NCBI GenBank assembly: GCA_036873135.1
Contig: JAPTYO010000007.1
Span: 56,902,383-56,966,382 of the forward strand
Origin: Clarkia xantiana subsp. parviflora
Lineage: Eukaryota; Streptophyta; Magnoliopsida; Myrtales; Onagraceae
Direction of reading: 5' to 3'
Length of the DNA stretch: 64,000 nucleotides
In this document: positions 1-10,067 of the stretch, piece by piece
How the letters are laid out: each line of letters starts with the position of its first letter
Position numbering within the stretch: position 1 is the first letter of the stretch
Notes under the pieces: generated by a model
Told to the model about the DNA's origin: nothing
Database searches by the model: none
What the model saw: only the letters and a program-made list of their open reading frames with translations
Position numbers and translations under genes: made by a program

Positions 1-275
1 AAGGGTGTGCCAAATTGCCTTCGAGCAAACTCTCTAGAGATCTGTCCCCGTGCCGAGAATCGATCAGAGGCTTTGCTGTGGAGCTTGCACCACGTAGGGC
101 TTCTCTAATAAGAACCTCTACGGGTCCCGACCAGAGGATCGCGAACTCCCTCTTGAGAAGATCTTGGGTCTACGGATCACCCTAAAGGTATGTGTGAATC
201 TTCCGCTGCGTAATTCCGATTACTAGCATATACCTTGATTTAGTATACGTAGTGATTACTCCCTGTAATCTAACA
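1..275 (+). repeat. C1 5' LTR, 3' portion
   Basis: It matches 7729-8003 closely and ends in TAACA, directly followed by the primer-binding site. About 325 bp of the LTR lie left of the window. Confidence 0.93.
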
Positions 276-276
276 G

Positions 277-290
277 TGGTATCAGAGCCT
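277..290 (+). promoter_or_regulatory. Primer-binding site, initiator tRNA-Met type (C1)
   Basis: The sequence TGGTATCAGAGCCT lies two bases after the LTR end. This is the usual plant copia primer site complementary to the 3' end of initiator tRNA-Met, where minus-strand DNA synthesis starts. A reverse-complement copy with one change lies at 39561-39575. Confidence 0.93.
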
Positions 291-2238
291 GTGTTAGGAG
301 TTCATGATTTTGATAAATTGATGTTCTTGGAAGTTTTAAATTTTCGGACCGAAATTTTAAAGGAAGAATTTTAAAATTTTCGAATTTTTATGTATAGGGT
401 GGTCCGAATCATGATGTTCTTGGTTAATTTGATGTTCATGATCTTCAAGAAAAGTGTAATATTTATCAAATCAAACATTGGATTGTAGATCTTATTCAAA
501 TTTGATCTTAAAATTAGACCACTTGTTCCCAATTTTAGTGTTTTGGCCGAAAACCTTAGGTAAATTACAAGGTAAAATTTTAAATTTTTTAAGCACCAAC
601 GGAAAAAAATTTCGTCCACCATATTAAAATAATATTGTTTACAATATTTTAATTTTTAATTAAGGTAACAATATATCTATAATTGGGAACATTAGGATAG
701 ATTCACAATAATATATAGAAATATATATTACTATCAATATATCTAAATATTTAATAAAGTTAAAGATGTCATTGATAGATTTTGCCTAATAGATTGAGAA
801 AATATATTGTCAGTATATTTTTTACCCTATTAAAGATATTGACAATAAATAAATATATATATTATATATAGTAGCCGATTTTTACATATATATATATATT
901 GTTGATTGATTTAATCTTATAGATAGAATCTTAGCAATATATATATATATTTTTTATATGGGCCGAAATATATATATATATTTAATATTGGAAATTATTT
1001 TATATAATTAATGTTACTTGGTGATTAAGTTAATTATTTTTGGACTTTAAAATCCTACTTGGGCCACAAGTAAACATTTCGGCCCAACCTTTAAAATTTA
1101 AATAACAAGGCCGGTCAAATATATTAAACAGGGACGGATTTAAATCGAACCGGGTTTTCTCAATCGGTTCGACCTAATCGGGTCGGGTCGAACCGGGGTA
1201 ATTAAGTGGATTTAACTGAACCGGTTTTGAGAGTTGAATCGAACCAAACCAAACCCTATTTTATTGGACCGGTTCGGACCGAACTAGATTTTAAAATTTA
1301 AAACCGGATCGAACCGGATTTGCCAGACCGGACCGAACCGGACCAAACCGGACCGAACCGAAATTGGCTGAACCGAAATGGTTTTCAAAATTGAATTCAC
1401 GTCAATTAAATAAAATAAGGTGGTCAAGTTTTAAAATCCAAATGTTTTTGAACCTCTAAATGGACTACACAGTGCTCATAGGGTTGATAACCTTAATGCC
1501 TTGTTTCGATTATGGGGATGGATCTCAGAGATACATGTTTTTTGGACTGGATTAATTAGAGGGCTAATTGCAATTATTTATTATTCAATATATATTAATG
1601 CATGATTAGAAATGTTGTCTTGACATAGTCAAGCTAGCCGGACATTGCATGTTGTGGGCGGAGCCTGGTTAAATATATGGAATGCGCACTAGTATAGACA
1701 TGCTGTGATGGTTGTAAATGCCTAGAATTCATGCCTAAAATGTTGCGTAATTGAATATAAGCATGAATTGCAAATCAGCCCCTAATGTTTAAAGCTATAT
1801 TAAAACCGAAAACCAGTTGCCAAATATGTATGATTGTTCTGGATTTTCATGTTTGACACGTATGCTAGAATGTTGAGGATGTAGTTGCATTTGATAATTT
1901 CATGGAAGTAGAATTATATATGCAAGCATGAGTTCCTCGGAACATTAGACACATGACGCGTAAGCATAAGTGTGATTTGTTTGATGAATGTTACTTGCGT
2001 ATGATAATTTACATGGATAGTAGAATTATATATGCATGAGTAAATTCATCGGAATATTTTCCAAAATACAAAGGGCCTTTGGAAAGCCATGATCGGGTAT
2101 GCTTGTTTTAAAATTCTCGTTCCGGTAATTTGCGATTAAAACCGTTTTAAAAGACTGATCTATTGGATTGAAAACGACGGTAATGTGAACTCTTTCACAT
2201 CCATCTTCCGTTGGTTTACTGGTGGTCGGTTGGTTTAG
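291..2238 (+). other. C1 untranslated leader, AT-rich, no gene recognised
   Basis: Nearly 2 kb between the primer site and the first conserved ATG has no convincing ORF. It holds TA-rich runs (about 840-990) and a CCGAACC-rich block (1120-1385). The same leader is found in C2 at 37442-39410, with the same order of landmarks, so it is a real part of this copia family. Confidence 0.7.
1120..1385. repeat. Degenerate CCGAACCGG-rich block in copia leader
   Basis: Many imperfect copies of ACCGGACCGAACC-like words on both strands (AACCGG and CCGGTT mixed). An equivalent block is at 38225-38560 in C2. No coding function is visible. Words of the same type also occur near the ends of the hAT-type element at 27278-28025. 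Confidence 0.7.
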
Positions 2239-4140
2239 ATGACTGAGGAATCATTATTTTTCGGATTCAATCTTAATAGATATATGATGCATGCAATTCT
2301 TTCTCAAAATGTTATTGTCTCCCTTATTTTTGCGTAATCATCAAATTGTTAGTATGAATTGGTTGAATTAGTGTGATTCGATATTCCTCGCAATCATGAT
2401 GGTATGAATCATGATTAATAAAAAGAATACGTGTTGAACTCTTTACTACGATTCCGAAATGTGGAGAGGACAACTACGGATGAATATGGTAGTCTGTATG
2501 ATTTTGACAATGAGAAACGAATGTAATAATTTTCTTCACCAAGATTAGGAGTAGGTTCTTTGATGATCTCAACGCGTATGTAATGATATCAACCTTAGTA
2601 AAAGGATGGTTGAAGAAGACTTCAATTACAACCAGGCAATGTTGCAGCTTAGTATCCTTTTGCACCCGTCTCGGTGGAAGCAAGGATGCAAAAGCTAAAC
2701 GTGATGGTCGTCTATCTTTTCATGGATGTTGGCGTAAAACCCGCATTGGATCTTCAGAATGAAAGGTCAACATGAAAAGATGTATATGGTTGTCTGATAT
2801 TGACATGACTCAATGATCTTGAGCCTAATCAAGTACAGTAACCACAACAGTAAAAAGAGAAACCTTCCCTGCTCACCATACTGGATTCGATAGAAATCAA
2901 CCATGATCCGTATATTATAGAGAGAACTGGACCATAAAGGTCTTATACGATAATCAGTTGGGTTAAACCATGTTGATAAAGTGCGTCTCTAGTACGCCAC
3001 GTAGGTCATGTGTATGAAGCTGTAAAACGTTTTATACAGACACTGATCATTTGATTTAATTCACTCATGAATTACTCAGATGTGATGTTCAAGATGACTT
3101 AAAGTTCTCGACTATCTATGCGACAATCATGGATCATATAAGCGATCCATAGATCAAGAACCCTACTATTTTCATTTACCGTTCGTTTGAGTTACTAAAA
3201 TTTTGGTTATTTTGAGATTCAGATTTATTGAATAAAGTAGTTGCCATTTGATTCGAAATGCTATCGACTTATCAAAATTAATCGACCTAGTTAAACGGGA
3301 TCGATCCGAAACGAAATTTTGACCAGGTAGAAGTAGTCGAATAAAACGACACGATTCACGTACTCCCTCATCTCAGTCGGGACAACTGAACTGATCATAC
3401 ACATCGATTGCGTAGCTAGATCGAAAGATTTAGTCTTTCTTAATTATTAGTACTCCATTGAATGAAATAATCTGTAGTGATAATCATGTGCGAAACCGAT
3501 TGGATTAAATTGAATTAAATTCATAAATGAAACGATTGGATGATGTGCTGAATTTTCGTTTGCATTCCTTCGGAAATAACTTATTGATAACATTTACAAC
3601 GGTACGAAGTAGGCTTGGCAAGCAACCACGACCTTGTAAAAGTATTAGCTGACGCATAGGGTGAAAACCCAAGATGCTTAGTTCGGAGATGGGGTAAAAT
3701 CCCTGAGATAAGTTTTGCAACGAATAAGGATTAAGTCGGTTAAACGATTTTCCTTCGGTACGCCTTGAATGATAAGTCAGGCTATAGGCATTCAAATCAA
3801 CTGACACACTTCAGGAAGCATTGTTTATAAACATAATGTTGGAGTCACTTTATTAGACGTTCCCTATGGGATGATGAAAAGTGATTCACATTTATGTAAC
3901 ACTGTGTTCCAATGAAATCGATAAAACATGTCGCTACAATAGCTGAAGAATGATAATGAGTTAAATCACATCATCATGTGACATTAATTTGCGCATTAAA
4001 CACGTATTTAGGACAAGAGTGCGTTAACTACTCTTAGAAAATACATGTTTACAGCTTTTGGGAAAATGGTGTCGTGGTCGAACATTAGACATTACATACT
4101 TGAGGACGAATATTCCGATGCATGGATAGTTTCAAAAAAA
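2239..4140 (+). pseudogene. Copia gag-to-integrase region, heavily decayed (C1)
   Basis: An ATG at 2239 opens a short reading frame beginning M-T-E-E-S-L-F. The same start, with small changes, is at 41915 (M-A-D-E-S-L-F) and 39411 (M-S-E-E-S-L). Conservation of this start in three copies suggests it is the Gag start. Downstream I see only fragments between stops; no zinc knuckle, protease motif or integrase HHCC/DDE could be recognised. The gag-to-integrase assignment rests on position between the leader and RT. Confidence 0.4.
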
Positions 4141-4147
4141 TGTAGTC

Positions 4148-6267
4148 TTGATCAAAACGGAGCAGGATTGGTATCAGAGCGAGTGGGAGAGATTTGAACC
4201 AGCAAATCAAGTGAATGACATGGTAAATTATAATGGGAACATTTTCATTATAAATCTAGTGGGAGGAATAAACTTCTTCCACATGAAATCACTGTTGCTG
4301 TTTGGACGAATCAAGTTGAACCTGATTATCGTAATGCTGAACCAGGATTGCCACAACTACCTACCCATTGTTCCCAGTTGGAGTGATCCGACAAACTTGG
4401 TCCCAGATCCTAGTGATCAAGGAATTTATCTTGGAAGTAAAACTCCGAGACCGAGAAGTCGTATAAGGAAAGTTGTCGGTTATGGTTAAAGCACTCCTCT
4501 TGTACCCAACATAAGTGATGCTCCGATAAAAAGCATCATCTCGAGTGGGAGAAATGATCCCAATTGGAAGAAATGCTTCGAAAAGAGGCATTATTCCGAG
4601 TGGGAGAGACGTTAAGACTCAAAGACGGGATAATCAAGCCTAGACGAAAGTCAAAGACGTCGAACTTCTACAAAGAAGTATCCCATCTGGAACAGTGATA
4701 ACCTCACTCTAACAACTGTTGGCATGCATTGGAAAGACCTCAAGTGGAAAATGGAGGAAAATAATGAATGTGAGAGATCGCCTAAATGAAAACCATTATA
4801 GTCTGTAGTTGATTTACCTGCTAACCACAGGGGCATAAGGATACGGTGAGTCCTGAAAGAAGGCTCACCACTGATGGAAAAGGTCGAGCGATACAAAGCT
4901 CGACTTGTTGCGAAAGGCTATACCCAACTTCACGGAGTGGACTTTGACGACACATACTCACCAACTGTGCATAAAACCAGGGTGCAGGGTCATTCATGGT
5001 CATGATTACAGGTTTCGATTACGGACCTCACCAAATGAGTATAAAGATTGTATTCCTCCTCAGAAACCTGGAGGAAGAGATCTACATGGAGCAACCAGAG
5101 GGTTTTATTACTCCTGGTAACGAACGTAAATGTTTGTTAACTCCATAGGTCCATCTACGGTCTTGAACAGTCGTCCCGGCAATGGTACCGCAAATTCCAC
5201 GAGGAAATCGTAGGAAACGGATTTGTGAATCTTCATGAGAATCCGTGCGTGTATTAAAAGACCTCCGGGTCTAAATATGTCATCTTAACTTTATACGTGG
5301 ATGACATACTCATTGCCGCAAACGACATGAGTTTTATGAACAAGTTTAAGTCCTGGTTGGCATCTGTATTTGAGATGAAGGACATGGGAAAGGCCACGTA
5401 CATCTTAGGCATTAAAATTGCCAGAGATCGGCCTACCCGGAAATTGTGTCTGTCTCAAGAAGCTTATATCAACAAACTGTTGAAAAGATTTAGAATACAG
5501 GATGCCAAGTGAATACGCCGGTGGTGTTTGGGTGCGCACTGTCAAAACGTGACGGTCCCAAGAACCTGGCAGAGCGTGAACAGATGAAGGGTGCAGGATT
5601 TTTTAGCATGATCGGTAGTTTGTTCTATGCCATGTAATGAACCTGTACGAGTATCTGTTACGTCGTAGGCCTAGTAGCACGTTTCCTATCAGATCCTGGT
5701 CATCAACATTTAAAGACTATAAAACAAGGAACTCGTTTTCCGAAAAGGTACTGCCGACTACGAACTGTGCTATGAGGGTAGATAGTTAGAATTAACTGAT
5801 TACATTGACGCCGACCGTGGTGGCAATCTAGATGATCGTAATTCCACCACAGGAGTATCAATCCTCCTTGGTAATGCCGCCATTTCATGGATGAGAAAGA
5901 AGCAAATATGAGTCGCGCTGTCTACGATGGAATCAGAATTTGTAGCTCTCTCTAAGAATGCACAGAAAGCGGTCTGGCTTAAAAGGATTCTGACTACGCT
6001 GCTTGGTGGCGATGTCAAGAATAAACCTGTGAAGGTCTTCTCTGACAGTAAAGTAGCCATTGCGGCAGTTAAGAATCCGAAGTACCATAGTAGGACTAGA
6101 CACGTTGATATGAAATAATTTCATGCTAAATTTTAATATTAATAGACAATATAATCACTAAGGAATACTTTTCCACCAATAACTTGGTAACAGACACATT
6201 AACTAAACCACTACGCAGGGATATATTCGAAAAGCATGTAAAACTGCTTGGATTGCGTCGGGTCTAG
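4148..6267 (+). pseudogene. pol: Copia reverse transcriptase-RNase H, degenerate (C1)
   Basis: Reading across frameshifts and stops gives the plant copia RT-RNase H order. An RT start is seen near 4880 ([15 protein letters not shown]). The catalytic YVDDILIA motif is at 5294-5317 and a long RT tail runs to 5512. RNase H starts near 5925 (MESEFVALSKNA, then NPKYHSRTRHVD), and a C-terminus of TLTKPL and FEKHVKLLGLRR type ends at TAG 6265-6267. The part before RT (4148-4490) matches C2 43580-44190. It is clearly inactive. Confidence 0.88.
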
Positions 6268-7401
6268 AAATGGAATGTATATGTGATAGCATTTTGATAT
6301 TAGAAATTTTCATTTTGTAAGCGAAATAATTGCAACTGAGTTTATGATCAATCGACGTCATAATGTTTTGATAACATCAGATTTACGGTCTATAAACTAA
6401 GTCGTAGGAGGACGCAATCCTCAGCCAAACTATGTCAAATGTGAGACTTACCTAGTCACACAGGTACGATCGTCTTGCGATGGAGGGAGACCTCCACCAA
6501 ACAAGACTGGCTAAGAGCCAGGGGGATAAAACTGATTAAACAAGACGATTATCTAGTTTCGAAGTAACTCGACGTGATCTTCGTTTTGCATATCGTCGTG
6601 ATGAACTTCGTTCGTCATTTAACCACATTCTGGGCCAGATGAGAATCTGTGATAGCATGATTGACATATCCCTATCCTGTCAACCCAAAAGGTTCAGGTA
6701 TGCTATCAACGCGTGTTTCATACTACGCGTTCCATGTTCGACCACGGGGTCACAGCTCGGTTGTGCTAGGAAGGAATCCTCATGATTCTGGCGGGCGCAA
6801 ACTTCTTCACCTTGAGTGTGTGACTGATCCCAGGAGCCTTATGAAGAGGCACCTAAAGTATCCTCACGGACTTAGAACTCATATCTAAGGTCAGGCTCAA
6901 TGCTCGCTTCCTGGCGTACGAGCGTAGTGCTTAACAAAAAGGCCCAGTGACCACGTATTTGGAAACCGGTTGGGTCTGACTAAGGATATGAGCAATGGGG
7001 ATGGTCAACTTCACCTGTAATTCACCGACTCTTGTATTCACTAGGTGGCCACCAACCGGATATTAGTTGAAGGTTGTGAATACTTGTACGGATGCCTTGA
7101 AGAAGTGTTCCTTTGTGGAAACTAGGCAAATGGAGAATTAACAGTTGACCTAAGATACACCACGGTTCAATATAAATGTTGTTTATAACAGGTTGATTGG
7201 AGAAAAAGGGAACCAATGTTCCACGGGCGCTACAATACTCCTAACAGATGAGTATCACGATGCCTGTCGTATCCGCCCGTCGCACGATAAACCTCGTATG
7301 AACTATTCAGAAGCAAGGAGCAGATCAAATGAGAGAAATGTTGATGCAGATTTGGACGACAATACATTAACAGGCACCCTCTCATTCCGCTGAGTGGGAG
7401 C
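6268..7401 (+). other. C1 3' untranslated region and polypurine tract
   Basis: About 1.1 kb between the pol stop and the 3' LTR has no supported gene; short ORFs here are not shared with C2. The same region is at 53960-55079 in C2. The last bases before the LTR (GAGTGGGAGC, about 7392-7401) are the likely polypurine tract for plus-strand priming. Confidence 0.75.
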
Positions 7402-7520
7402 TGTAAGCATATGGTAATGGGCGCCGTAATTGGTAGCCCATAATATGTATAGTTTACCTAATGAACTTGGGTAAATGTCACATTAGAGTAATTGGGCAGG
7501 ACCCAAATCCCAATTGACAT

Positions 7521-7544
7521 GGGAGGCCCAAAATTGGGCCTCCC
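7521..7544. repeat. LTR palindrome P1
   Basis: The arms GGGAGGCCCAA and TTGGGCCTCCC are separated by two bases, perfectly complementary. Copies are at 40021-40044 (perfect) and 40574-40597 (near-perfect). The C2 3' LTR copy near 55201-55223 is decayed. Confidence 0.9.
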
Positions 7545-7578
7545 CAAATACATAGGCCGGCCGAAATTACTAGGTGGG

Positions 7579-7604
7579 GTAAAGTGGACTTTTGTCCACT
7601 TTAC
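7579..7604. repeat. LTR palindrome P2, just upstream of the TATA box
   Basis: Arms GTAAAGTGGAC and GTCCACTTTAC with a TTTT loop, 11 bp, perfect. It ends 6 bp before TATAAATA. Three other LTR copies keep a hairpin here, with changed but still paired arms. Confidence 0.92.
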
Positions 7605-7610
7605 TCCTCC

Positions 7611-7618
7611 TATAAATA
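7611..7618 (+). promoter_or_regulatory. Probable LTR TATA box (copia)
   Basis: TATAAATA follows a CTCCTCC stretch inside the LTR. The same arrangement is at 55289-55297 in C2. This would be the RNA polymerase II core promoter of the LTR; no transcript evidence is available. Confidence 0.7.
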
Positions 7619-8003
7619 AAAGGTGTTAGGGGATTTTTAGGGTTAATCACAATTCCCTCATTAGAGTATTTTAGAGAGAAAAACCCTCCCCCTTTAACAC
7701 CTAGTTTGGGCCGAACCATAGCCTCACCAAGGGTGTGACAAATTGCCTTCGATCAAACTCTCCAGAGATCTGTCCCCGTGCCGAGAATCGATCAGAGGCT
7801 TTGCTGTGGAGCTTGCACCACGTAGGGCTTCTCTAACAAGAACCTCTACAAGTCCCGACCGGAGGATCGGGAACTCCTTCTTGAGAAGATCTTGGGTCTA
7901 CGGATTACCCTAAAGGTATGTGTGAATCTTCCGCTGCGTAATTCCGATTACTAGCATATACCTTGATTTATTATCCGTAGTGATTACTCCCCGTAATCTA
8001 ACA

Positions 8004-8921
8004 CAACTGTGCTAAGTCTTCTTTCAGCTTGGAATTTTCTTCTTGAAGGCGCCAAACCTCTTTTATATCACCTTTGATTGGAAAAACCCGAAGCGTCTCT
8101 TTAGTCGAATACAACTCTCTAAGATGATCGATCATCGATCGAAAAATTGGAGAGAATCTCGAGAGGCCTACCAAAATAGAATGGTAAGATTGAAAAGCCT
8201 AAGGAGTGAACATAAGAATTAAAGGATGGAAAAGCAGTAGATACCTCAGCCTGCCTCAAGGAAAAGATGCGTGGCATTATCCACTTCACTAATCTCCACT
8301 CTCAGACGGCGACGATCTTGAGGTGGGACTGAAGCATTCAGCAAGTGAAGTGCCAAGTCAGGGTTGGCGATGGAATATCCTTCTTTAAGGGGGTATCCCT
8401 CTAACTGAATAAGAGGATCCTAACCCTTTGAGTGATCAACAGGGGCATTTAGAAGCATGTCCCTGTTGAAAGGCGGGCCTTCGTATTCTAGAGTAACGCT
8501 CGAGGGAGCCTCAAAAGGAGAATGCGATATCTGATTTGATGGTGAAGAGGAAGAATCCTCGACCCTTTTTCTTTTCTTAGAGGAATCAGAAAAGACGATA
8601 CCCCCACTCCTAGTGGGACAACGATGGGCCGCGATTCCAGCTTTACCCTTATTTTGCGAAGGCTCTGTAAACAATTCTTTGGTAGAAGGCATGGCCTCGA
8701 CATTAATCGGAGCTTGGATGGTCGCCCCATCTTTAACCTCCTTAGATGGAGTAGCAGAAGAGGAAGACCCGACTGTGGCTCGACGATGAGTTCGAAGTAT
8801 CATCTTAATAAATTCTGAAAAGAAGTCTCGTTGAGAAACAAGGATCGCAAAGACTAATAAAACCTGAGAAATAAAGCCCAAAGATGTAATCGCAAATACC
8901 TGAAGGCGAATTGGCAGCCAT
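8004..8921 (-). pseudogene. Antisense aORF of family A (A1 copy), with two intron-like gaps
   Basis: Antisense to the element, as in Tat/Retand-type gypsy elements. The start is ATG at 8921 (MAANSPS). A GT...AG stretch at 8815-8899 interrupts it. After that gap the frame runs from EFIKMILRTHRR through a low-complexity, Ser/Lys-rich stretch to LNAPVDHSKG, then a stop at 8420-8422 where A4 has a Trp codon. The frame can be followed past this stop (GYPLKEGYSIANP, then LALHLLNAS). A second GT...AG gap is at 8166-8244. The part left of 8004 is replaced by C1. Function is unknown. Confidence 0.75.
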
Positions 8922-9344
8922 GAGTACTCTTTGCTCTTGAAGCTCAAAACTTAAGATATAGACAAGGTAAAGAGAGTGAAAACGAAAGGAAGAAGTGAGA
9001 AATTACAAAGAGTAAAATTCCAATATTTATACTAGATAAGAGCATAGACTCTTCCGGAAGAAGCTATTGCCAAAATCATCTCATTGGTGCAGTAAATATG
9101 AGAATAACCGTTGAAGATACATGAACAACCTTTGAGCTCCCTTGAATCCCCCAACGGTCAAAAAAATGAGAAGCATGGACCAACGCCTCAACTAAGAGAC
9201 CCAAGTCTCGACTTGAGAAGTTAAAAAAGGCTCTAGACTAGAATCCGACAAATAAATGAATCCAGCCAGAAAACCTCAGAGACGATACTCAACTTTTGAC
9301 ATCTTCTTCATAATGAAGCCAATGACTCGAGTCTCGGGGGGAAG
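8922..9344. other. aORF upstream region next to A1 LTR
   Basis: No gene seen. On the minus strand, the sequence around 9020-9050 could serve as an aORF promoter, but I see no firm TATA box. The inverted copy is 13307-13723. A G-rich tract (TCTCGGGGGGAAG, about 9333-9344) just before the LTR is the likely polypurine tract. Confidence 0.55.
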
Positions 9345-10066
9345 TGTTGGACTACGATTATTGAGGATAAGTTAATAGTAAGTCGGGAACAACTGAGATG
9401 GGACTCCTAGAGAAAAGTCGACGACTACTCATGTTCAGAATGAGAAGGCTGGGATGAATGGTCGACACCAACATAAAATGATGTCGACTCTCGAAGAATG
9501 GCAAGTCCGCTCAAAGACTCTCCCTCTTAAGGTATGAGTCGAGTCGGCAGCCAAGTACTATCAAGAAAACCCTTCCTCTTATGGAAGGGATAGGTGACGA
9601 CCTGCTCTAGCCGCCATGAAGAAACCTTCCTCTTAAGGAATGGTGAGGTGGCGACCTGCTTGTCACCTGCTTCAGCCGCCATGAGGAAACCTTCCTCTAA
9701 GGTATGGTGATGTGGCGACCTGCTTGTCACCTGCTTCTACCGACTCTAGACAGAAACCCTTCCAAGAGCGTAGCCGGCTTTTAAAGTCGGTACATTCTCC
9801 CTATAAATAGGGGAATACTTTCATTAATTAATTACATTCTATCATATACTTTTTACAGTATTCTCACATGTTCCATTACTGACTTAAGCTTCGGAGTGGA
9901 ATCAGGGGTAAATCTCCACCCCCTTTTCAGGTTCTCGCCTACCAAATGCTCAAAAGGAAACTAAGCACCCGGCGAGGTCGAGATAGACACCTAAAAGAGT
10001 TAATCAAAGGCGAAGCCTCGAAGTCCACTACCACGAGCCGTGGGCCACGTCAACTTGATCTTAACA
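9345..10066 (+). repeat. Family-A LTR (A1, 722 bp)
   Basis: It starts TGTTGGACTACGATTATTG and ends CTTGATCTTAACA. Relatives are 12646-13306 (-), 25754-26183 (-, partial), 26184-26987 (+) and 30471-31281 (+). U3 contains two or three imperfect copies of a 60-70 bp unit (about 9527-9735: AAGGAATGGTGAGGTGGCGA-like). A TATA box (CTATAAATAG) is at 9801-9810. Confidence 0.92.
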
Positions 10067-10067
10067 C

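Larger units (their letters stand above)
1..8003 (+). mobile_element. Ty1/copia LTR retrotransposon C1, degenerate, 5' LTR cut by the window edge
   Basis: The last 275 bp of an LTR (1-275) recurs at 7729-8003 as the end of a full LTR; I count about 13 differences over 275 bp. A tRNA-iMet-type primer site follows the left LTR. Internal sequence contains copia-order reverse transcriptase (YVDD at 5294-5305) and RNase H, with many stops and frameshifts. The right flank from 8004 on is the reverse complement of sequence near 14560-14640, so C1 sits inside a family-A gypsy aORF. The left target-site duplication is outside the window, so the candidate right copy (CAACT) cannot be checked. Confidence 0.93.
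7402..8003 (+). repeat. C1 3' LTR (602 bp)
   Basis: It begins TGTAAGCATAT and ends TAACA. Near-full-length relatives are 55080-55675 (+) and 40115-40714 (-), of almost the same length. It contains two palindromes and a TATA box. The first base pairs differ from C2 (TGTAAGC against TGTTAGC). Confidence 0.94.
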
